Source: Desulfobacteraceae bacterium
GTDB lineage: Bacteria; Desulfobacterota; Desulfobacteria; Desulfobacterales; JAABPS01
Direction of reading: 5' to 3'
Length of the DNA stretch: 5,775 nucleotides
Assembly: GCA_011391835.1 (NCBI GenBank)
Contig: JAABPS010000191.1
Span: forward strand, 1-5,775
Numbering within the stretch: the stretch's first letter is position 1; the number at the start of each line of letters is the position of its first letter. A model generated the notes under the pieces. That model made no database searches and was not told where the DNA came from. It worked only from the letters and a program-made list of their open reading frames with translations. The translations under genes and the position numbers were made by a program. Positions 1 through 5,689 of the stretch are shown in pieces.

Positions 1-340
1 GGTCAGAATGCGCAGCCGCGCCTGCTGCTACCATTCGGGCAAAGTTGCGGGCGGCTATGGTATTTGCCGTAGCGCCGCACAGGCCCTTTCTGTCATCTTT
101 CCCTTCAATCCCGGATTTGGGAAGCGGGAGCCGGCATGGCCCCATGGCACAATTCTTACAGCATGTCCCCTGAATTCCGATATTACAGGGTTTCATGCTT
201 TCCGCACGGTCGAAAATTGTTTCGATGCCCAGATCGTGGGCTCGTTGAATCATTTCCTGAGTCGCAACATCAATGGAAGCCTTTACTGGATCTGCCAGCT
301 TCGGCTCCTTTGCTGCTTTTTCTTGTTTTTCTTCTGACAT
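1..340 (-). CDS. cooS: Anaerobic carbon monoxide dehydrogenase catalytic subunit, N-terminal part (runs off the left edge)
   Basis: The frame stays open from an ATG at 340 to the window edge, giving 113 residues and no stop. It matches the N-terminus of the Ni-Fe CODH catalytic subunit (CooS; AcsA when part of a CODH/ACS complex), which interconverts CO2 and CO in the cytoplasm. Six cysteines are visible: C52, C60, C61, C64, C69 and C88. By family knowledge, the first two positions (C52, C60) bind the intersubunit D cluster and C61/C64/C69/C88 bind the B cluster. The stretch after C88 (LCGATANTIAARNF, then AAGAAAHSD) is typical of the family and leads into the His-rich proton path. The C69-C88 gap is about five residues longer than I recall for C. 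hydrogenoformans CooS-II. Residues 1-16 are a Lys/Glu-rich extension. The Ni-containing C-cluster ligands lie outside the window. An SD of GAGGAGG at 349-355 fixes the start. It follows acsD by 79 bases, presumably in the same transcript. Identification is firm; gene length is unknown. Confidence 0.95.
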   Translation of the reverse strand, partial: MSEEKQEKAAKEPKLADPVKASIDVATQEMIQRAHDLGIETIFDRAESMKPCNIGIQGTCCKNCAMGPCRLPLPKSGIEGKDDRKGLCGATANTIAARNFARMVAAGAAAHSD

Positions 341-360
341 AAGAGGTTCCTCCTCATTAT
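339..360 (-). promoter_or_regulatory. CODH ribosome binding site inside a possible hairpin
   Basis: On the minus strand the GAGGAGG SD (349-355) lies 8 bases before the CODH ATG (338-340). The flanks pair: ATAA, one unpaired base, then GAGG, a five-base AGGAA loop, then CCTC and TTAT, the last overlapping the first two bases of the start codon. The pairing is seen directly. That it regulates translation is inference; the stem is short and half A-U. Confidence 0.4.
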
Positions 361-419
361 TGTTTTATTTCGGCAATTTAAAAATTTCACTGTCGATTCT
401 ATGATTGCCTGCTCAACAG

Positions 420-1985
420 TTAGTATAAAGGAATTCGTCTATGAATTCTATCCAGCCTGCTTAGTATTGTCATTATTTCATCTAATTGCTCGGGCGCTGC
501 GGTCATCGTTACTTTCTCTGTACCAGCCTTTTTTGCTCTATCCTGTGCATGTTTTTCACGCTCTTGAGCGCGTTTGAGCCTCAATTCGTTTTCCGCTTCA
601 TCGCGCTTTGCCCTTGCTTGAGCTTCAGCCTTAACCTTTGCCTCAGCTTCGGCTTTTACCTTCGCTTCAGCTTCTGCCTTGGCCTTTCCTTCGGCTTCAA
701 CCTTTGCCTTGGCTTCAGCGTCTGCTTTTGCTTTGGCTTCAGCATCTGCTTTTGCTTTAACTTCGGCATCCGTTTTTTTAGCTGCTTCGGGAACAGCCGG
801 CGCAGCTTCTTTAACAGGCGCTGCTTTCGGCGCGGGTGCTTCTTTTGCAGGCGCTGCCTTGGCTGCTGCTTTTGGCGCTGCCTTGGGAGCCGGAGCCGCT
901 TTAGGAGCAACCTTTTTCGCCGCAGGCGCAGCCTTCTTCTCTTCTTTGATTGTTAAATCCGGTTTTGGCGAAATTTTGGCAAAATCAATCTTTGCATCCG
1001 CCAGTTCTTTCTTGATGGAACTCACATCTGCAGCTGACCCTCCATCAGAACATCGATCAATAAAGGCTCTCACCATTCTAACAGCTTCAGGATGTCGCAT
1101 GATGAGAATATCCGAACCCGCCATCAAATAGGTAACTGCGGCAACCGCTTCCATCAGAATGCCGCGTTTTTCAGGATCCCCCAGTTCAGGCGCCTCTTTT
1201 GCTGATAGCTTGGCCTCCTTGCACTTCCATATCTCATTGCCGATGTTATTAATAAGGGGGAGCTGCAGTTTGTCATCTCCCTGATTCAGGGCTGCCATTC
1301 TGAGCCTCTCCATAACCGAATACGAATATTCCATCCCATATCCCAGGCCTCCTGTGGTAGGATCGATGATCATACGGCTCGGAGAAACACCAAGGTTTTC
1401 AAGAAGAATATTGATTTGCTTCGCAAGATTAACATCAATGGGTGACGATGAGATAATCGTGTGCCCATATCCCATGGCACTGGCACCAATTCCCTTGTGG
1501 TTCTTATCCTCAACGGGCCCTAACGTAAGGTTAGCACCTTCGCACTCTTCGGAAACCTTCTTCAGCACCTCTTCATCCTTTTGGACATTTGCAGATCCCC
1601 ATACAATAAGCGGGACATTAACTGCCTTGCTTACTTTTTTGACAGTAGCAGCCGCATCTTTGGCACTGGTGTCCTTTATGTTCGGATCTGTGCTTTTGAG
1701 TTGGAGTACGATCATATCCGCACCGAATTTATCTACACATTTCTTTGCCCACGCAACCGGATCAGAAACAACATCTTTAAAATGGCTCAATGCTGAATCA
1801 GGCCATTCTTCCGGTTTCATGTCCCAAATTTCCATCGCGATTTTTGGCTTATTCGGCATGCGCCCTTCAAACTGATAAAATGGGTAGCATGTCTCGCCAC
1901 CGACGGTTACAGCATTTTTACCCTTTCCCAGGGTAATCTCCTTTATACCGCCGGCATATGATTCTTTAAAAAATTCTAAGCCCAA
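420..1985 (-). CDS. acsD: Acetyl-CoA decarbonylase/synthase delta subunit (corrinoid iron-sulfur protein small subunit) with a long C-terminal extension
   Basis: AcsD/CdhD is a TIM-barrel protein that pairs with AcsC to form the corrinoid iron-sulfur protein. This complex carries methyl groups from methyltetrahydrofolate methyltransferase to acetyl-CoA synthase. Residues 1 to about 315 show the family throughout: EIWDMKPEEWP (52-62), DPVAWAK (75-81), LKSTDPN (96-102), SPIDVNLAKQINILLENLG (181-199), DPTTGGLGYGMEYSYSVMER (208-227), EIWKCKEA (251-258). Usual family length is about 310-325, so this 521-residue protein carries roughly 185 extra residues. The extension consists of a Lys/Ala/Pro linker (about 349-404), seven charged octapeptide repeats (406-461), a further charged helical stretch (462-488) and a tail (497-521, PEQLDEIMTILSR then LDRIHRRIPLY). 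The start is TTG with a near-ideal SD; no in-frame ATG occurs before codon 43 and an in-frame TAG lies just upstream. The CODH gene follows after 79 bases. Function of the core is secure; that of the extension is unknown. Confidence 0.95.
   Translation of the reverse strand: MGLEFFKESYAGGIKEITLGKGKNAVTVGGETCYPFYQFEGRMPNKPKIAMEIWDMKPEEWPDSALSHFKDVVSDPVAWAKKCVDKFGADMIVLQLKSTDPNIKDTSAKDAAATVKKVSKAVNVPLIVWGSANVQKDEEVLKKVSEECEGANLTLGPVEDKNHKGIGASAMGYGHTIISSSPIDVNLAKQINILLENLGVSPSRMIIDPTTGGLGYGMEYSYSVMERLRMAALNQGDDKLQLPLINNIGNEIWKCKEAKLSAKEAPELGDPEKRGILMEAVAAVTYLMAGSDILIMRHPEAVRMVRAFIDRCSDGGSAADVSSIKKELADAKIDFAKISPKPDLTIKEEKKAAPAAKKVAPKAAPAPKAAPKAAAKAAPAKEAPAPKAAPVKEAAPAVPEAAKKTDAEVKAKADAEAKAKADAEAKAKVEAEGKAKAEAEAKVKAEAEAKVKAEAQARAKRDEAENELRLKRAQEREKHAQDRAKKAGTEKVTMTAAPEQLDEIMTILSRLDRIHRRIPLY
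603..770 (-). repeat. Seven tandem 24-bp units encoding charged octapeptide repeats in AcsD
   Basis: Codons 406-461 of acsD consist of seven 8-residue units: DAEVKAKA, DAEAKAKA, DAEAKAKV, EAEGKAKA, EAEAKVKA, EAEAKVKA, EAQARAKR. Acidic residues at positions 1 and 3 and basic residues at 5 and 7 are four apart, both within a unit and across its boundary, which is the spacing for i/i+4 salt bridges on an alpha-helix. Odd positions are almost all charged and even positions mostly alanine. The DNA units have diverged but are recognisably related, pointing to tandem duplication. The antisense strand of this stretch produces spurious Ser/Ala/Phe-rich open frames. Confidence 0.9.
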
Positions 1986-1997
1986 TGTTACCTCCTT
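1983..1997 (-). promoter_or_regulatory. Strong ribosome binding site deciding a TTG start for acsD
   Basis: AAGGAGG occupies 1991-1997 on the minus strand, followed by TAACA and the start codon TTG at 1985-1983. The protein begins MGLEFFKESY, as expected for AcsD. There is no in-frame ATG or GTG between the upstream TAG and this point, so the SD and the family N-terminus together settle the start. Near-perfect SD pairing may offset the weak start codon (inference). Confidence 0.85.
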
Positions 1998-2145
1998 ATT
2001 AATCTAAGTGATCGATATATTAAATAAATATTTGAGGTTTGTTCCACTCAAAACAATCTATAACCCAAAAAAGGGTAAACAGCACACATTCAACACAGTA
2101 ATTACGTTTTATCCCCTCCTTCCATCATTGCTATTTATTATCATT

Positions 2146-2162
2146 ATCTACACCCAGTAGAT
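2146..2162. promoter_or_regulatory. Perfect 6-5-6 inverted repeat in the acsD leader
   Basis: ATCTAC, the five-base loop ACCCA, then GTAGAT. It lies about 30 bases downstream of the candidate -10 box, so it could be a downstream operator or a leader hairpin. No T-run follows, so it is not an intrinsic terminator. A six-base arm can arise by chance in DNA this AT-rich. Confidence 0.3.
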
Positions 2163-2192
2163 TTGTATCCGTTTATATTTAGAATTTTCATC

Positions 2193-2219
2193 TTTATATT
2201 GCACTATTTTGTTTGTCAA
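2193..2219 (-). promoter_or_regulatory. Candidate sigma-70-type promoter for acsD and CODH
   Basis: The minus strand reads a consensus -35 TTGACA (2219-2214), a 15-base spacer, then TATAAA (2198-2193), a five-of-six match to the -10 box. The spacer is shorter than the preferred 17 bases; at 17 bases the hexamer would be the poorer TAAAGA. Transcription from here would give a leader of about 200 bases before the acsD TTG. AT-rich DNA yields such matches by chance, but the perfect -35 in the only sizeable intergenic gap supports it. Confidence 0.45.
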
Positions 2220-2302
2220 TAGATGAGGGTAATTAATTGATAATTTGTAACTAAATGGGGTTCATTCCTTGCAGGCGCATCAACTGAAGATGGATATAGA
2301 TG

Positions 2303-4270
2303 TTACTGCAACACTCCCCTTCTTGCACTCATTCTTGCATCTAAGCGCTCTTTCAGTTTTGGAAACATTTTCATATCCGTATGGGGCAGGAAAAGCGCAG
2401 CCATGTAATTATCCATAAAAGAAGGCGTTTCAGAAAGTTCAAAATTGGTCATTTTTTTAGTTACTTCAACAACATCTCTTCGTATCCGGTTTGTCAGCGA
2501 ACTCATCTTAGCGCCCATCAGCGAGCCATTCCCCACAAATGTCACTTTGCCAGCGTCTGTCTCCGGTAACAGACCGATAATCATTGCCTTTTCAAGATCA
2601 ACATAACTTCCAAATCCACCGGCCAGAATGATCCGTTCAATATTATTCATGGTCATTCCCACCTCAGAAAGAAGGGTCATGCAACCGCTATAAACAGCCC
2701 CTTTAGCTCGGATTAAATTTTCAATATCAATTTCACTGATCACAACATCCCGGTCAATCTGTGTTTCATCTTTCCATGCAAGAACAAACTCATATACCCC
2801 ATCCACCTCACGGATGCGATTGCTATTCAAATCACGGTTGAATTTACCGCGGTTATCAATAACACCCATTTCAAACATGGTGGCTACCATGCTAATCAGC
2901 CCGGAACCGCAAATCCCCTTGGGCCGCACCTTCCCGATAGTAACGATCATGGGCTCCAGAGTAACCGGGTCAAGAGAAAAATCCTCAATAGCCCCTTTGG
3001 AAGCGCGCATCCCCAATTTGATTCCACCCCCTTCAAATGCCGGCCCCGCTGAACAGGCCGCACATGCAAGCCAGTCCTTATTGCCAATCACAATTTCCGC
3101 ATTGGTTCCAATATCCATGAAAAGAGTAAGTTCCTCTGTCCGATACATACCGGATCCCATGACACCGGAAACAATATCCCCCCCAACATAGCTTGATACC
3201 TGCGGATATATCAATGCCGTGACGTGTTCTTTCACGTTCATGCCCAGGTCAATCGCCCGGATAGGCGGATAAATAGTTGACGCCGGCACATACGGCGAAC
3301 GCCGGATATATCTGGGGTTTACTCCAAGCATCAGCTGGGTCATGGTGGTATTCCCAGCCAGTGTAATGGTTGATATTTCCTCACTGTCAATTCCGGACTG
3401 TTTAACAATACTATCGATCACTGTGTTTATTGTTTTAATGACAACATCCTGCAGTTTCTTAAGCCCTCCGGCTTTTTCCGCATACACAATTCTGCTGATG
3501 ACATCCTCACCGTAGCTGATCTGCCCGTTAAATTCTCCATGTTCAGATAGAACTTCGCCGCTCTTTAAATCCAGAATCTGACCATTGATGGTTGTTGTGC
3601 CAATATCTATGGCAATGGCAAAATTTCTATCTGTTGTATCACCCGGCTGAACATTGATAATGCGTGTCCGTCCTCCTTGATGAACCGGTCTTGCAAGAGT
3701 CGCAGTAATTTTGAAATTCTGCTGCCGGATAATATCCGGTATTTTTTGAATAACAGAGAGGGTCACATACAACCGATGTTCGTCATGGTTGAGCTTGAGA
3801 TAATTAACCATACGGGAAACATCCGGAAGATTGTCCTGTATAGATGGTTCAGGAAGTTCAAGATATTTTTTCTCCACTGGAGGAGTGAAAAGTCCTTTTT
3901 CCTTCAACTCACCCAAATCCATCTGTTTAATATGAGCTGTTTTTCTGGGGGTTGACTGAAGGTTAAGAACGCTTGCGTCGATAGTTGATTCTACCGGAAT
4001 TCTTACAACAAGATCGTTTTTAATCAAAGACTTGCATGCCAGCCTGTACCCTTTTTCAATATCCTCTTTACTGAGCTTTTCCGATATTCCTTCTGCCACA
4101 TCCCCTTCTTCAATGAGTACACGGCACTTGCCGCATACCCCTTCTCCGCCGCAGGACGCATTAATATGAACGCCAGCCTCCATCGCAGCATGAATAAGAG
4201 TTTCACCATCGTCAACGGTTATCTCCCGTTCATGGGGAAGAAATTTCACCTTGAATCTGATTGCATCCAT
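2303..4270 (-). CDS. RACo-like ATP-dependent reductive activator of corrinoid protein ([2Fe-2S] ferredoxin plus ASKHA domain)
   Basis: RACo-type proteins use ATP to drive reduction of the inactive Co(II) corrinoid to Co(I), rescuing corrinoid proteins after accidental oxidation. The N-terminal domain (about 1-95) is a plant-type [2Fe-2S] ferredoxin with ligands C40, C46, C49 and C79 (CGGEGVCGKC motif). A linker and middle domain follow (about 96-210). The C-terminal ASKHA ATPase region (about 217-655, DUF4445 type) shows the phosphate-binding IDIGTTTING (221-230), AGNTTM (305-310), a second phosphate-type loop MDIGTNAEIV (385-394), CSAGPAFEGGGI (406-417), GICGSG (452-457) and the adenosine-type AGGFGSYVDLE (550-560). 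The end, LFLPHTDMKMFP (636-647), is also typical. At 655 residues it is full length. Its start has an SD of AGGAG (4281-4285) that overlaps the stop of the preceding CGGC gene. Lying next to acsD, its likeliest target is the corrinoid iron-sulfur protein, but relatives also activate O-demethylase and MttB-type methyltransferase systems. Confidence 0.93.
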   Translation of the reverse strand: MDAIRFKVKFLPHEREITVDDGETLIHAAMEAGVHINASCGGEGVCGKCRVLIEEGDVAEGISEKLSKEDIEKGYRLACKSLIKNDLVVRIPVESTIDASVLNLQSTPRKTAHIKQMDLGELKEKGLFTPPVEKKYLELPEPSIQDNLPDVSRMVNYLKLNHDEHRLYVTLSVIQKIPDIIRQQNFKITATLARPVHQGGRTRIINVQPGDTTDRNFAIAIDIGTTTINGQILDLKSGEVLSEHGEFNGQISYGEDVISRIVYAEKAGGLKKLQDVVIKTINTVIDSIVKQSGIDSEEISTITLAGNTTMTQLMLGVNPRYIRRSPYVPASTIYPPIRAIDLGMNVKEHVTALIYPQVSSYVGGDIVSGVMGSGMYRTEELTLFMDIGTNAEIVIGNKDWLACAACSAGPAFEGGGIKLGMRASKGAIEDFSLDPVTLEPMIVTIGKVRPKGICGSGLISMVATMFEMGVIDNRGKFNRDLNSNRIREVDGVYEFVLAWKDETQIDRDVVISEIDIENLIRAKGAVYSGCMTLLSEVGMTMNNIERIILAGGFGSYVDLEKAMIIGLLPETDAGKVTFVGNGSLMGAKMSSLTNRIRRDVVEVTKKMTNFELSETPSFMDNYMAALFLPHTDMKMFPKLKERLDARMSARRGVLQ

Positions 4271-4280
4271 TTAGAGTCGT

Positions 4281-4286
4281 CTCCTA
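4281..4286 (-). promoter_or_regulatory. Stop/SD overlap linking the CGGC gene and the RACo-like gene
   Basis: The minus strand reads TAGGAG: TAG (4286-4284) ends the CGGC gene, and AGGAG (4285-4281) is the SD for the RACo-like ATG 10 bases further on. This arrangement favours re-initiation by the same ribosomes, so the two proteins are probably made together (inference). Confidence 0.6.
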
Positions 4287-4649
4287 TGCAAATATATTTT
4301 CCGGCTTGTATGGATGAGTCCCCTCAATCACCTCAACCCCCGCTTTTTTCTTTATTTTTTCTATAATGGTTTCTCTATAAGGGCAATGATCTATTATGCA
4401 CGCTGCAATATGAACCTTGGTAATTTTTTCTCCCATAGGTTTATTCCATAAGTTCACCTGGGCAAGCCGTGTTACAATCGCCGCGCCCGGGCAGTCGCCA
4501 CAATTAAGAAGTCCTATCAGTTCGGAGTCTTGATCCTTATATCTGTCAAATTCACCATCTTTTTTGTTAAATCCAACTATGCATCTTGAGCATCCGATAC
4601 AGACGTTATCCATAGCCCGCTTACAGCCCACAATCAATATCTTTTCCAT
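4284..4649 (-). CDS. Small cysteine-rich CGGC-domain protein
   Basis: This 121-residue soluble protein has eight cysteines: C9, C17, C20, C23, C50, C53, C84 and C89. It resembles the CGGC domain family (Pfam PF08821 as I recall): an N-terminal beta-strand ending ILIVGC, a CIGCSRC cluster (17-23), the signature region LLNCGDCPG (47-55), HIAACIIDHCPY (80-91) and a terminal GTHPY (110-114). The signature reads CGDC rather than CGGC. Cysteine pairs spaced CxxC suggest metal, Fe-S or thiol redox chemistry, but the biochemical role of the family is not established to my knowledge. There is no signal peptide or membrane segment. It sits 23 bases after the MBL-fold gene and 13 before the RACo-like gene, so a redox or metal-supply role for corrinoid activation is a reasonable but untested inference. 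The SD is modest (AAGGA at about 4657-4661). Confidence 0.85.
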   Translation of the reverse strand: MEKILIVGCKRAMDNVCIGCSRCIVGFNKKDGEFDRYKDQDSELIGLLNCGDCPGAAIVTRLAQVNLWNKPMGEKITKVHIAACIIDHCPYRETIIEKIKKKAGVEVIEGTHPYKPENIFA

Positions 4650-4672
4650 CGTATGTCCTTTTTTAAAACAGT

Positions 4673-5626
4673 TTAAGCTGCAAAGGTCAGCCTGGTTCCG
4701 GCCATGTTCAATATAAACCGGTCCGGCATCTCCTTTTCAATCGATAGAATGGCCTTTCTGCCTGTACAATGGGTTGGAACAATATACGAAGGGTTCATCT
4801 CTTTGAAACTGCCAATCGTTTTATCAATCACCGGTTCCATATTCTGGCCTGTCAGATGAAATCCACCCATCACGGCAAACACCTTGTCAATTCCTGATAT
4901 TTTCTGAGCATGCTTGACTGTATTGATAATTCCGGAATGAGCGCACCCGGATAGCACCACAAGCCCCTTCCCTTTGACGTGGACCGCAATGGCGGTATCG
5001 TCAATCAAATCATCCCACTTTTCGTTGCCATCCTCCTGGTAATACATGGAGGGAATTCCCTTTTCAAAATCCGTTTTTCTGGGGATTTCACCCAGAAAAA
5101 GGACCGCCCCGTCCAGAAGCGGATACGGATCCTTTGCCTCAACAATCTTTACCCCTGCCGCTGAAATATCTTCCCGGGTCAATGCCGGAAATTTTATTTT
5201 AAAATCATCTGTTATTTTTATATATCTGGGATTCCGGAACACCTGAGGATGAACCGCCATTTCAATTCCCGGCTTTCCGATTTTCCTTACCATCGCCTTC
5301 ATCCCGCCGGAATGATCAAAGTGGCCATGTGAAAGGGCTAATACCTCAATAGAGGAGAGATCCACGCCCAGAGCGTCGGCATTAAACGCAGCTCCCTGTT
5401 CTGAGAAACCAAAATCAAAAAGAAGTCTTCTATTTTCCCCTCCAATGGTCAGAGTCACGACCGCTGAAAAACCATGTTCGGCAAGGATGGAGTTTCTGAT
5501 TTCCATATCCTTTAAAGGCACGGCCCGCTGTATAACATCTGAATTGTCGCCGGCAGTTAAATCCACATAATTATCCTGGAGTGTCAGTATGTCTACTTTT
5601 TCAACTTCATTAATCGGTATTCCCAT
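4673..5626 (-). CDS. Metallo-beta-lactamase-fold hydrolase, COG1237 type
   Basis: This 317-residue cytoplasmic protein of the MBL fold carries the metal-binding motif SHGHFDHSGG (99-108: H100, H102, D104, H105), then SGCAHSG (226-232, C228 and H230), GGFHL (254-258, H257) and PTHCTG (284-289, H286). The SGCAHSG, GGFHL and PTHCTG blocks are characteristic of the COG1237 group. Members are often annotated as 7,8-dihydropterin-6-yl-methyl-4-(beta-D-ribofuranosyl)aminobenzene 5'-phosphate synthase, a name derived from an archaeal methanopterin enzyme. That name should not be carried over here without evidence, because bacterial Wood-Ljungdahl pathways normally use tetrahydrofolate. Length is normal for the group and all expected metal ligands are present. 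The ATG at 5626 is preceded by AAGGAGG (5634-5640). It is the first gene of the three-gene group ending in the RACo-like activator, suggesting a role in one-carbon or corrinoid metabolism. Substrate unknown. Confidence 0.88.
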   Translation of the reverse strand: MGIPINEVEKVDILTLQDNYVDLTAGDNSDVIQRAVPLKDMEIRNSILAEHGFSAVVTLTIGGENRRLLFDFGFSEQGAAFNADALGVDLSSIEVLALSHGHFDHSGGMKAMVRKIGKPGIEMAVHPQVFRNPRYIKITDDFKIKFPALTREDISAAGVKIVEAKDPYPLLDGAVLFLGEIPRKTDFEKGIPSMYYQEDGNEKWDDLIDDTAIAVHVKGKGLVVLSGCAHSGIINTVKHAQKISGIDKVFAVMGGFHLTGQNMEPVIDKTIGSFKEMNPSYIVPTHCTGRKAILSIEKEMPDRFILNMAGTRLTFAA

Positions 5627-5665
5627 ATTTCCCCCTCCTTGGAATGTCTGATCATCATTTTATCG

Positions 5666-5682
5666 GTTTCTTTACCAGAAAC
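5666..5682. promoter_or_regulatory. Perfect 6-5-6 inverted repeat upstream of the MBL-fold gene
   Basis: GTTTCT, loop TTACC, AGAAAC. It lies in the 63-base gap between the stop of the presumed upstream gene and the MBL-fold ATG. No T-run follows on the minus strand, so it is not a classical terminator; an operator or an mRNA processing hairpin is possible. It could also be chance. Confidence 0.3.
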
Positions 5683-5689
5683 ACAGCTC

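Larger units (their letters stand above)
1986..2302. other. AT-rich intergenic region and probable acsD leader
   Basis: These 317 bases between the RACo-like gene and acsD contain no credible gene on either strand. On the minus strand they hold a sigma-70-like promoter candidate (2219-2193), an inverted repeat ATCTAC-N5-GTAGAT (2146-2162), an SD-like AAGGAGGGG (2113-2121) with no start codon at a usual distance, a second inverted repeat TTTGAG-N10-CTCAAA (2031-2052), and the acsD SD. I see no GC-rich stem followed by a T-run after the RACo-like gene, so no intrinsic terminator is evident and read-through into acsD remains possible. I see no cobalamin riboswitch core. Confidence 0.7.

Noticed and set aside
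8..342. Two plus-strand open frames at the left edge
   Set aside because: They lie antisense to the CODH N-terminus, whose cysteine pattern and ribosome binding site are convincing; the plus-strand proteins show no family features.
603..950. CRISPR array or mobile-element repeat at the 24-bp repeats
   Set aside because: The repeats are contiguous, diverged, without spacers, and in frame within acsD; they encode a helical peptide repeat.
486..1131. Plus-strand open frames rich in Ser, Ala, Phe and Cys, and a minus-strand Lys/Arg/Gln-rich frame
   Set aside because: They are shadows of the acsD repeat region: biased GCN and AAR codons leave the other frames without stops. Their low-complexity products follow from the repeat.
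1354..1875. Plus-strand frame of 173 codons
   Set aside because: Antisense to the conserved AcsD TIM barrel, which is clearly the coding sequence; no ribosome binding site or recognisable domain.
2066..2091. ACCC-T6-GGGT on the minus strand as a terminator, and short frames of about 12-13 codons beside it
   Set aside because: The stem is only four base pairs and the T-run sits in the loop, not after the stem. The tiny frames have no start codon at a proper distance from the SD-like sequence at 2113-2121.
2101..2302. Cobalamin riboswitch ahead of acsD
   Set aside because: A corrinoid gene makes this worth checking, but I find no B12-box-like GCCACTG element and too little GC-rich pairing.
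4024..4215. Minus-strand 63-codon frame overlapping the RACo ferredoxin domain
   Set aside because: It is an alternative frame across the CxxxxxCxxC ferredoxin motif, which belongs to the RACo-like frame.
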